This document shows, one piece after another, positions 56,818 through 64,000 of a stretch of DNA of 64,000 nucleotides. The translations under genes were made by a program, and so were the position numbers. Each line of letters begins with the position of its first letter. Positions within the stretch are counted from its first letter, which is position 1. Below the pieces are notes generated by a model. The model was not told the origin of the DNA. It saw nothing but the letters and a program-made list of their open reading frames with translations, and ran no database searches. This DNA is from Serratia sp. PL17 (lineage in GTDB: Bacteria; Pseudomonadota; Gammaproteobacteria; Enterobacterales; Enterobacteriaceae), in contig NZ_JAFIBY010000004.1 in NCBI RefSeq assembly GCF_017832355.1, positions 186,001-250,000 on the forward strand, in the 5' to 3' direction.

Positions 56818-59172
56818 CTATTTTGCCGCTACCGGCAGTGCGCCGAAGGCCGGGTTTTGCAACGCAAGGTTCAAAACTTCATCGATTCGCTGCACCGGAT
56901 GAATATCCAGATCGGCGATAACGTTGTCCGGAATCTCTTCCAGATCGCGCTTGTTCTCAAAAGGAATCAGCACGGTTTTGATACCGCCGCGATGCGCCGC
57001 CAGCAGTTTCTCTTTCAGACCACCAATAGGTAACACCTGACCACGCAACGTGATCTCACCGGTCATTGCCACATCTGCGCGAACCGGGTTGCCTGTCAGG
57101 CAGGAAACCAGCGCTGTGCACATCGCAATACCGGCACTTGGGCCATCTTTCGGCGTAGCGCCTTCCGGCACGTGCACGTGGATGTCACGCTTCTCGTAAA
57201 AATCAGGATTAATCCCCAATTTGTCCGCGCGCGCGCGGACCACGGTCAGTGCAGCCTGAATCGATTCCTGCATCACTTCACCCAGAGAACCGGTGTAGGT
57301 CAGCTTGCCCTTGCCCGGTACGCAGGCGGTTTCAATGGTCAGCAGATCGCCACCCACTTCCGTCCACGCCAGGCCAGTAACTTCGCCCACACGGTTTTCG
57401 GTATCCGCACGACCATAATCGACGCGCTGCACACCCAGGTAATCCTTCAGGTTGTCGCCGTTGATCTCAATATGCTTGGTCTTCTTGTCCATCAGCAGCG
57501 TTTTCACCGCTTTACGGCACAGCTTGGAGATTTCACGCTCCAGGCTACGCACCCCAGCTTCACGGGTGTAGAAACGGATAATGCCGACAATGGCGCTGTC
57601 GTCTACCGTCAGTTCACCTTTCTTCAGGGCATTGCGCTCAAGCTGCTTCGGCAACAGGTGTTGCTTGGCAATATTAAGCTTCTCATCTTCGGTATAGCCT
57701 GACAGGCGGATCACTTCCATACGATCCAGCAACGGCGCAGGAATGTTCATCGAGTTTGAGGTGGCAACAAACATCACGTCGGACAGATCGTAATCGACTT
57801 CCAGGTAGTGATCGTTAAACGCCACGTTCTGTTCTGGATCCAGCACCTCAAGCAGTGCAGAAGCAGGATCGCCACGCATGTCCGAAGACATTTTGTCGAT
57901 CTCATCGAGCAGGAACAGCGGGTTTTTCACCCCCACCTTGGCCATTTTTTGGATCAGCTTGCCCGGCATTGAGCCGATATAGGTGCGTCGATGCCCGCGG
58001 ATTTCCGCTTCATCGCGCACGCCGCCCAGTGCCATACGCACGTACTGGCGGCCGGTCGCCTTGGCGATCGACTGCCCCAGCGAGGTTTTACCCACGCCTG
58101 GAGGCCCTACCAGGCACAAGATCGGCCCTTTGATTTTGCTAACGCGGCTCTGCACTGCGAGATACTCAAGGATACGATCCTTGACGCGTTCCAGGCCGTA
58201 GTGATCGATATCGAGCACTTCCTGCGCCTTAACCAGGTCTTTTTTCACCTTGCTGCGCGCATTCCACGGTACCTGCAACATCCAATCGATGTACCCGCGT
58301 ACCACGGTCGCTTCCGCAGACATCGGTGACATCATTTTCAGCTTTTGCAGTTCCGCTTCGGTTTTTTCGCGCGCTTCTTTCGGCATTTTGGCCGCTTCAA
58401 TCTTACGCTTCAGCGCTTCATGCTCGTCCGGCGCGTCGTCCATTTCACCCAGTTCTTTCTGAATCGCCTTCATCTGCTCATTCAGATAGTACTCGCGCTG
58501 GCTTTTTTCCATCTGTTTTTTGACGCGGTTACGGATACGTTTCTCAACCTGCAGCAGGTCGATTTCCGATTCCATCATCGCCATCAGGTACTCCAGACGT
58601 TCAGTAATATCGAACATCTCCAGTACCGACTGCTTGTCGCTGAGTTTCAGCGGCATATGCGCAGCGATGGTATCCGCCAGGCGTGCAGCATCGTCGATGC
58701 TGTTCAATGACGTCAGCACCTCCGGTGGAATTTTCTTGTTCAGTTTGATGTAGCCTTCAAACTGATTGATGGCGGTACGCACCAGGACTTCTTGCTCACG
58801 CTCATCAATTGCCGGCGACTCAAGATATTCTGCCTGGGCAGCAAAATGCTCACCGCTGTCGGAAAGCGTAGTAATACGTGCCCGTTGCAGACCTTCTACC
58901 AGCACTTTTACCGTGCCATCGGGCAATTTCAGCATCTGCAGGATCGACGCTACGGTGCCGACAGAGAACAAATCATTAATGCCAGGTTCATCCGTTGAGG
59001 CCTCTTTCTGTGCCACCAGCATGATCTTCTTATCATGATCCATTGCTGCTTCGAGGCACCGAATCGATTTTTCCCGGCCAACAAATAACGGGATCACCAT
59101 GTGCGGATAAACCACCACGTCGCGCAACGGCAAGACGGGGATTTCAATGCGTTCGGAACGCTCAGGGTTCAT
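56818..59172 (-). CDS. lon: ATP-dependent protease Lon
   Basis: A 784-residue AAA+ protease, the E. coli length, which removes misfolded and regulatory proteins. The N-terminal substrate domain (about 1-200) and coiled coil precede the Walker A motif GPPGVGKTS with K362, and the C-terminal protease has catalytic S679 in PKDGPSAGI and the lysine in [17 protein letters not shown] precedes the ATG at 59172; a frame extended by 19 codons is unsupported. A sigma-32 promoter is seen about 100 bp upstream. Confidence 0.98.
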   Translation of the reverse strand: MNPERSERIEIPVLPLRDVVVYPHMVIPLFVGREKSIRCLEAAMDHDKKIMLVAQKEASTDEPGINDLFSVGTVASILQMLKLPDGTVKVLVEGLQRARITTLSDSGEHFAAQAEYLESPAIDEREQEVLVRTAINQFEGYIKLNKKIPPEVLTSLNSIDDAARLADTIAAHMPLKLSDKQSVLEMFDITERLEYLMAMMESEIDLLQVEKRIRNRVKKQMEKSQREYYLNEQMKAIQKELGEMDDAPDEHEALKRKIEAAKMPKEAREKTEAELQKLKMMSPMSAEATVVRGYIDWMLQVPWNARSKVKKDLVKAQEVLDIDHYGLERVKDRILEYLAVQSRVSKIKGPILCLVGPPGVGKTSLGQSIAKATGRQYVRMALGGVRDEAEIRGHRRTYIGSMPGKLIQKMAKVGVKNPLFLLDEIDKMSSDMRGDPASALLEVLDPEQNVAFNDHYLEVDYDLSDVMFVATSNSMNIPAPLLDRMEVIRLSGYTEDEKLNIAKQHLLPKQLERNALKKGELTVDDSAIVGIIRFYTREAGVRSLEREISKLCRKAVKTLLMDKKTKHIEINGDNLKDYLGVQRVDYGRADTENRVGEVTGLAWTEVGGDLLTIETACVPGKGKLTYTGSLGEVMQESIQAALTVVRARADKLGINPDFYEKRDIHVHVPEGATPKDGPSAGIAMCTALVSCLTGNPVRADVAMTGEITLRGQVLPIGGLKEKLLAAHRGGIKTVLIPFENKRDLEEIPDNVIADLDIHPVQRIDEVLNLALQNPAFGALPVAAK

Positions 59173-59263
59173 AGAGCTCTCTCTTAAGTTTAACTTCCGC
59201 CAGGTTGAGGGGAATCTCATGAGACGCAAGCATCAAACGTTTCATAAAATCTGGTTAATGAGT

Positions 59264-59291
59264 ATATGGGGATGAATCTCTTACATTCAAC
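59264..59291 (-). promoter_or_regulatory. Sigma-32 heat-shock promoter of lon
   Basis: On the minus strand GTTGAA (59291-59286) and CCCCATAT (59271-59264) are separated by 14 bp, a close match to the sigma-32 consensus. Confidence 0.88.
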
Positions 59292-59303
59292 GGCAAGAAT
59301 GCA

Positions 59304-59337
59304 GGAAAAAGAAATGGGGGATAAAATCCCCCATTTT
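59304..59337 (-). terminator. Rho-independent terminator of clpX
   Basis: AAATGGGGGAT (59312-59322) pairs with ATCCCCCATTT (59326-59336), followed on the minus strand by CTTTTTCC. Confidence 0.9.
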
Positions 59338-59366
59338 GGTATTAACTTTCTGGTTTGACTGGCGAA

Positions 59367-60638
59367 TTATTCGCCTGAAGCCTGCGCTTCCGGCTTGCCG
59401 TAAATCAGTAACGGTTTGGACTGACCGGCAATGACCGACTCGTCGATCACCACTTTGTCGACGCTGTCCATAGAGGGCAGGTCATACATGGTATCCAGCA
59501 GCGCGCCTTCTACGATAGAACGCAGGCCACGTGCACCGGTTTTACGTGTCATGGCTTTCTTGGCGATAGCATTCAACGCTTCTTCACGGAATTCGAGCTC
59601 GACACCTTCCAGATTGAACAACGCCTGATACTGTTTGGTCAGGGCATTTTTCGGCTCTTTCAGGATCTGAATCAGCGCATCTTCGCTCAGCTCGCTGAGC
59701 GTAGCGACCACCGGCAGACGACCAATGAACTCTGGGATCAAACCAAACTTGATCAGATCTTCCGGTTCAGCCTGCAGCAGCAATTCGCCTTCCGTTGCTT
59801 TCTCTGCTTCACCCTTCACGGTTGCGCCGAAGCCGATACCGGAACCGGTATTGACGCGCTGACCGATCACCTTATCCAGGCCGGCAAATGCGCCACCACA
59901 GATAAACAGGATTTTCGAGGTATCAACCTGCAGGAATTCCTGCTGCGGATGCTTACGACCCCCTTGCGGTGGAACGGCAGCAATAGTGCCTTCGATCAGC
60001 TTCAACAGTGCCTGCTGCACGCCTTCACCCGAAACATCACGGGTAATAGACGGATTGTCTGACTTACGAGAAATCTTATCGATTTCATCGATGTAGACAA
60101 TGCCACGCTGTGCTTTCTGCACATCGTAGTCACATTTCTGCAGCAGTTTCTGGATAATATTTTCCACGTCCTCACCCACATAACCGGCTTCGGTCAGCGT
60201 GGTGGCATCGGCCATGGTGAAAGGGACATCCAGGAAGCGCGCCAGCGTTTCCGCCAGCAAGGTTTTACCGCTACCGGTCGGGCCAATCAGCAGAATGTTG
60301 CTTTTGCCCAACTCAATACCGTTACTGGTATCGCCGTTGCGCAGGCGCTTGTAGTGGTTATACACCGCAACAGCCAGCACTTTCTTCGCCTGCTCCTGAC
60401 CAATGACGTAGTCATCCAGGTGGTGGCGGATCTCGTGCGGCGTCGGTAGCGCACTGCGCTCACGGTGCGGGGCAACTTCTTTAATCTCTTCGCGAATAAT
60501 GTCGTTACACAGGTCAACACATTCATCGCAGATATACACTGACGGACCGGCAATCAGCTTACGCACTTCATGCTGGCTTTTGCCGCAGAAAGAGCAGTAC
60601 AGCAGCTTTCCTGAACCGTCTTTGCGCTTATCTGTCAT
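59367..60638 (-). CDS. clpX: ClpXP protease unfoldase subunit ClpX
   Basis: A 423-residue AAA+ unfoldase that feeds substrates such as ssrA-tagged proteins to ClpP. The N-terminal zinc-binding domain uses C15, C18, C37 and C40; Walker A is GPTGSGKT (119-126), Walker B is [10 protein letters not shown], and the ClpP-binding IGF loop is seen in [10 protein letters not shown]. The pore-loop GYVGEDVE is present. It lies downstream of clpP in the same operon; the 162-bp gap contains a small hairpin (AGAGCG at 60729-60734, CGCTCT at 60744-60749). Confidence 0.98.
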   Translation of the reverse strand: MTDKRKDGSGKLLYCSFCGKSQHEVRKLIAGPSVYICDECVDLCNDIIREEIKEVAPHRERSALPTPHEIRHHLDDYVIGQEQAKKVLAVAVYNHYKRLRNGDTSNGIELGKSNILLIGPTGSGKTLLAETLARFLDVPFTMADATTLTEAGYVGEDVENIIQKLLQKCDYDVQKAQRGIVYIDEIDKISRKSDNPSITRDVSGEGVQQALLKLIEGTIAAVPPQGGRKHPQQEFLQVDTSKILFICGGAFAGLDKVIGQRVNTGSGIGFGATVKGEAEKATEGELLLQAEPEDLIKFGLIPEFIGRLPVVATLSELSEDALIQILKEPKNALTKQYQALFNLEGVELEFREEALNAIAKKAMTRKTGARGLRSIVEGALLDTMYDLPSMDSVDKVVIDESVIAGQSKPLLIYGKPEAQASGE

Positions 60639-60800
60639 CAGTAAACCTCTTCTTTAGTCTTTGTTCCGCAGGAAAATCACGGCGATCGTGCGCCCCAATT
60701 CATACCGGGAATGCCGATAATGCTCACCAGAGCGAGCCGCGCCCGCTCTGATTACTATAGTCTATCGGCTCGCACATATTACCTCGCCAGCCGCGTGGTC

Positions 60801-61424
60801 TTACTTGCGGTGCGTCAGAATGCCGTCAACCAGACCATATTCTACTGCTTCTTCCGCGGTCATAAAGCGATCACGCTCGGTATCGCGTTCGATCTGCTCC
60901 AATGACTGGCCGGTATGTTCTGCCATCAGCTCATTCATGCGAGCCTTCACCTTCAGGATTTCACGCGCATGGATTTCGATATCCGTCGCCTGGCCCTGAT
61001 AGCCGCCCAGCGGCTGGTGGATCATCACACGTGAATTTGGCAGGCAGAAGCGTTTGCCTTTAGCACCGGCAGTCAGCAGGAACGAGCCCATCGAGCATGC
61101 CTGGCCCATACAAATGGTGCTGACATCCGGTTTGATGAACTTCATGGTGTCATAGATTGACATGCCAGCGGTGATCACGCCACCCGGGGAGTTAATGTAC
61201 AGGTAAATGTCTTTTTCCGGGCTTTCTGCCTCGAGGAACAGCATCTGCGCCACAATCAGGTTGGCCATGTGATCTTCGACCTGGCCGGTCAGGAAAATAA
61301 TGCGCTCTTTCAGCAGGCGGGAATAGATGTCGTAAGAACGCTCCCCGCGTGAAGTCTGCTCTACCACCATCGGCACCAGGGCCATGTTAGGTGCAAATTG
61401 ATCTCGTTCGCCACTGTATGACAT
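60801..61424 (-). CDS. clpP: ClpP serine protease subunit
   Basis: A 207-residue protease, the E. coli length. The catalytic triad is complete: S111 in [10 protein letters not shown]136 in [13 protein letters not shown] and D185 in ERDRFM. A short N-terminal propeptide precedes the mature start near residue 15 ([10 protein letters not shown]). AGGAGA precedes the ATG. It is transcribed with clpX. The upstream 561-bp gap to tig carries an inverted repeat (61486-61518), a full ERIC element and the tig terminator, but no further gene. Confidence 0.98.
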   Translation of the reverse strand: MSYSGERDQFAPNMALVPMVVEQTSRGERSYDIYSRLLKERIIFLTGQVEDHMANLIVAQMLFLEAESPEKDIYLYINSPGGVITAGMSIYDTMKFIKPDVSTICMGQACSMGSFLLTAGAKGKRFCLPNSRVMIHQPLGGYQGQATDIEIHAREILKVKARMNELMAEHTGQSLEQIERDTERDRFMTAEEAVEYGLVDGILTHRK

Positions 61425-61580
61425 TACCGTCTCCTAATAGAAATTGCCTTGGCGGCCAGGGTTACACCCTATTACACCGATTCTACTTGAGAACGGTCAT
61501 GATGACTATGCTCAAGCATTCGACCCACGCCACACGTACCCGACGGTTTTTCTTATCCCGCGCACTCTGGCAAATAGCCT

Positions 61581-61706
61581 TTCCCCGTCATCTTTCAAGT
61601 CACAGCGTTGTTACCTGCACTTGCTCACCCCAGTTACTTACTCGAGTAAGCGCCTGGGGATGAGCGAGTTGGGCGCCTAGCTGCAACTTGAAAGCTATAG
61701 GGTATA
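61581..61706. repeat. ERIC element (about 126 bp) between tig and clpP
   Basis: The element has ends CATCTTTCAAGTCACAGCG and GCTGCAACTTGAAAGCTATA, and the core CTTACTCGAGTAAGCGCCTG. It is the best-conserved copy in the window. Confidence 0.9.
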
Positions 61707-61887
61707 CATATACTTTTTACAGATTGGGGCCGCTGAGAGATTTTCAAGCCCGGCAACGTATTTTTAGCAGTTACCCTGCGCACCCACGTACTGACTGTAA
61801 ACATCATGCCAGACGGCTCCAAGAGCAACAGTGTAAATATAGTGCATATTGTCACGCTTAACCTGAGATTAATCAGCAACGTGGCCA

Positions 61888-61924
61888 AAAGAAAAGCCCG
61901 CAACCGAAGGTTACGGGCTTTTTT
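61888..61924 (-). terminator. Rho-independent terminator of tig
   Basis: AAAAGCCCG (61892-61900) pairs with CGGGCTTTT (61914-61922), with AACC/GGTT pairing inside after one mismatch. T-rich runs flank both sides; it lies 62 bp after the tig stop. Confidence 0.9.
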
Positions 61925-61985
61925 AACGCCGGGACTCAGCAAGCCGTTCCCAAGGGCGCAACCTGTGCGCCCCGACGTACAGACA

Positions 61986-63290
61986 TTACGCCTGTTGAGT
62001 CTGGTTCATCAGCTCGCTGAAGGTAGTGGCTTTCTCAGTCACTTTCGCTTTTGCCAGCAGGGCTTCAACCGCTTGTTCTTCCAGAGCAACGTTGCGCATA
62101 TTGTTCATCAGCTCTTTGTTTTTGCTGTAGAACTCAACAACTTCACTTGGATCTTCGTAAGCAGAAGCCATTTCTTCGATCAGCGTTTTAACGCGATCTT
62201 CGTCAGCTTTCAGATCGTTGGTGCTGATCACTTCGCCCAGCAGCAGGCCAACAACAACGCGACGCTTAGCCTGTTCTTCGAACAGTTCACGTGGCAGTTC
62301 CAGCGCTTGCTTCTCGTTGCCACCGAAACGCTGTGCAGCCTGACGGCGCAGAACGTCAACTTCGCCGTCGATCAGCGCAGCTGGAACGTCGATTTCGTTA
62401 GCGCTGACCAGACCGTCGATTGCCTGAGTCTTGATGCGGTTACGCACTGCGCCTTTCAGCTCGCGCTCCATGTTTTTACGCACTTCAGCACGCAGGCCTT
62501 CGATAGAACCATCAGCCACGCCGAAACGTTTGATGAACTCTTCAGTCAGCTCTGGCAGCTCACGCTCTTCTACTTTCTTCAGAACGATAGCGAACTTAGC
62601 CGCTTTGCCCTTCAGGTTTTCAGCGTGGTAATCTTCTGGGAAGTTAACGTCGATGGTGAATTCTTCACCGGCTTTATGACCGACCAGACCTTCTTCGAAG
62701 CCTGGGATCATGCGGCCCTGGCCCATAGCCAGTACGAAGTCAGAGGCTTTGCCGCCTTCAAACTCTTCACCGTCGATAGAACCAGAGAAGTCAACAGTCA
62801 CACGGTCTTCAGCTTGCGCTGCGCGATCGCTGTCTTTCCAGGTCGCCTGCTGTTTACGCAGAGTGTCCAGCATAGTGTCAACGTCAGCGTCGTTAACTTC
62901 GACAACTGGCTTCTCAACTTCGATGCCATCCAGGCCTTTCAGCTCAACTTCTGGATACACTTCGAACTCAACGGCGAAGGTGAAGTCTTCACCTTCTTTG
63001 TACTCGCCCGGCACATAGTTTGGTGCGCCAGCCGGATTGATCTTTTCTTTGATGATCGCATCAACAAAGCTGCGTTGCATCGCTTCGCCCAGCACGTCTT
63101 GGCGAACGGAAGCGCCATAACGCTGCTCAACGATGTTCATCGGTACATGGCCTTTACGGAAGCCATCGATACGAACGCTTTTTGCCGCGTTGATCAGCTC
63201 TTTTTTGATAGCCTGCTTGATTGTATCAGCGGGTACAGTAATAGAGAGACGGCGCCCAAGGCCTTGAGTGGTTTCTACTGAAACTTGCAT
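61986..63290 (-). CDS. tig: Trigger factor
   Basis: A 434-residue ribosome-bound chaperone. The N-terminal domain has the L23-binding signature GFRKGHVP; the FKBP-type peptidyl-prolyl isomerase domain spans about 160-245 ([38 protein letters not shown]), and the C-terminal domain is complete. Length is close to E. coli Tig (432). It is upstream of clpP and downstream of bolA, as in E. coli. Confidence 0.98.
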   Translation of the reverse strand: MQVSVETTQGLGRRLSITVPADTIKQAIKKELINAAKSVRIDGFRKGHVPMNIVEQRYGASVRQDVLGEAMQRSFVDAIIKEKINPAGAPNYVPGEYKEGEDFTFAVEFEVYPEVELKGLDGIEVEKPVVEVNDADVDTMLDTLRKQQATWKDSDRAAQAEDRVTVDFSGSIDGEEFEGGKASDFVLAMGQGRMIPGFEEGLVGHKAGEEFTIDVNFPEDYHAENLKGKAAKFAIVLKKVEERELPELTEEFIKRFGVADGSIEGLRAEVRKNMERELKGAVRNRIKTQAIDGLVSANEIDVPAALIDGEVDVLRRQAAQRFGGNEKQALELPRELFEEQAKRRVVVGLLLGEVISTNDLKADEDRVKTLIEEMASAYEDPSEVVEFYSKNKELMNNMRNVALEEQAVEALLAKAKVTEKATTFSELMNQTQQA

Positions 63291-63418
63291 CTTGTTACCT
63301 CAAAAAAATCACAGTGCTCGGTCAACTCCGTTCCAAGAACCAGGACGGCTACATTACAGAACCGAGTTTCCTGATGACAGAAGCGTCCCGAAACCATTCC
63401 GGAAAAATAAGACGCGAC

Positions 63419-63447
63419 ATTATAGCGGCGCATGCGGAGCGAGTCGA
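63419..63447 (-). promoter_or_regulatory. Promoter of tig
   Basis: TCGACT (63447-63442) and a perfect TATAAT (63424-63419) are 17 bp apart on the minus strand, about 130 bp before the tig start. The rest of the 366-bp bolA-tig gap holds bolA terminator hairpins and no gene. Confidence 0.7.
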
Positions 63448-63504
63448 GGAAAGCAAGGCGGCGGCGGCGCGCTAAAACTCACACTTTTGTCGATTTGATC
63501 GCCA

Positions 63505-63531
63505 AAAGGCCGCCGAAACCGACCCGGCCTT
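63505..63531 (-). terminator. Second hairpin after bolA
   Basis: AAGGCCG and CGGCCTT can pair on either side of a long loop; on the minus strand TTTTGG follows. It may back up the first bolA terminator. Confidence 0.45.
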
Positions 63532-63562
63532 AGCTGCATGGCGCATCGGCTGTGTCGTCGTC

Positions 63563-63589
63563 AAAAACAGAAACGGCCCGCAGGCCGTT
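63563..63589 (-). terminator. Rho-independent terminator of bolA
   Basis: AACGGCC (63572-63578) pairs with GGCCGTT (63583-63589) around CGCA; on the minus strand TTTCTGTTTTTG follows. Confidence 0.82.
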
Positions 63590-63656
63590 CCAAAATTCGT
63601 CTGTAGTAATACCCCAATTCGTGGTCAAAGTTCCACTGATACCGCAAATTTAGCCA

Positions 63657-63971
63657 TCAGGCTAAGGTACCGGCCCCACGACATGGGGGTGATGCTGGCA
63701 CGGTATCTTGCAAACCTTCCCACTCTTTCAGGGTATAGGTGTGCAATGCCAACGCATGGACGCCATCTGCCAACTCTTCAGACAGCACGCCGTAAATTGA
63801 ACGATGCCGAGTCAGAAAACGTTCGCCGACGAAGCGATCGCTGACCAATACGACTTTAAAATGGCTTTCTGAACCCGCCGGAACGTTGTGACGATAACTT
63901 TCATCAACGACTTCCAGATACGCGGGCTCAAACGCCGCCCTTAACTTTGCTTCTATTTGCTCGCGAATCAT
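63657..63971 (-). CDS. bolA: Stress-response morphogene BolA
   Basis: A 104-residue BolA-family protein (E. coli 105). The class II KH-like core is seen in [20 protein letters not shown], and the conserved histidine of ALALHTYT suits [2Fe-2S] sharing with monothiol glutaredoxins. In E. coli BolA controls cell shape and biofilm genes under stress. AAAGGAG is spaced before the ATG. The last 29 bases of the window, beyond the start, hold only its ribosome binding site. Confidence 0.97.
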   Translation of the reverse strand: MIREQIEAKLRAAFEPAYLEVVDESYRHNVPAGSESHFKVVLVSDRFVGERFLTRHRSIYGVLSEELADGVHALALHTYTLKEWEGLQDTVPASPPCRGAGTLA

Positions 63972-64000
63972 AGGATCTCCTTTACTACACCGGCAGAGGA

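Noticed and set aside
61806-63281. A 491-codon open frame antisense to tig
   Set aside because: It mirrors the tig coding frame, contains no family motif, lacks a ribosome binding site and runs through the tig terminator; codon bias of the highly expressed sense gene explains the absence of stops.

Overview
The window is a contiguous, gene-dense stretch of an enterobacterial chromosome, most likely Serratia or a close relative in the Yersiniaceae. The evidence is near-complete collinearity with the Escherichia coli copA-to-bolA region, highly similar proteins (DnaX, ClpX, Lon, HtpG, AcrB and others), 61-129 bp intergenic repeats of the ERIC type, and a 67-residue Hha like YmoA. The genus is inferred from gene content; no database was consulted. 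No prophage, transposase, CRISPR array, tRNA or rRNA gene was seen.

Layout: the end of copA, then ybaP, ybaK, ushA, fsr, ybaL, gsk and hemH (1-9.3 kb); a glycerate-use insert of kinase, GntP-family permease and CdaR regulator (9.4-13.1 kb); adk, htpG, recR, ybaB, dnaX, apt, ybaN, priC, rsmS and mscK (13.3-25 kb); the AcrR-AcrAB efflux locus with a DsrE-like gene behind acrR (25.1-30.7 kb); a zinc-starvation cluster of zinc-free ribosomal proteins L31B and L36B facing a metal ABC transporter operon, each with a Zur box (30.8-34 kb); an unrecognised small gene, then tomB and hha (34.3-35.4 kb); an adenine-salvage insert of LysR regulator, adenine deaminase and NCS2 permease (35.5-39.8 kb); 4.5S RNA, atl, ybaY, tesB, and glnK-amtB behind a sigma-54 promoter (39.9-44.1 kb); mdlAB, decR, a divergent cysteine desulfhydrase gene, cof, ybaE and queC (44.2-53 kb); and finally fadM, ybaV, ppiD, hupB, lon, clpX, clpP, tig and bolA (53.1-64 kb).

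The core genes cover DNA replication and repair (dnaX, recR, ybaB, priC, atl), purine salvage (apt, gsk, adk, ade), protein quality control (htpG, tig, ppiD, clpXP, lon, SRP RNA), envelope stress and efflux (acrAB, mscK, mdlAB, fsr) and nitrogen control (glnK-amtB). The accessory pieces sit as neat inserts between genes that are adjacent or close in E. coli, and each carries its own regulator or operator. Regulatory signals legible in the sequence include the dnaX frameshift cassette, the AcrR operator, two Zur boxes, a candidate PurR box, sigma-54 and NtrC sites, a sigma-32 promoter before lon, and many intrinsic terminators.

No obviously new large system is present. The least explained items are a 48-residue single-pass membrane protein that opens the Zur-box zinc operon, the 117-residue gene before tomB, and the DsrE-like gene in the acrR operon.
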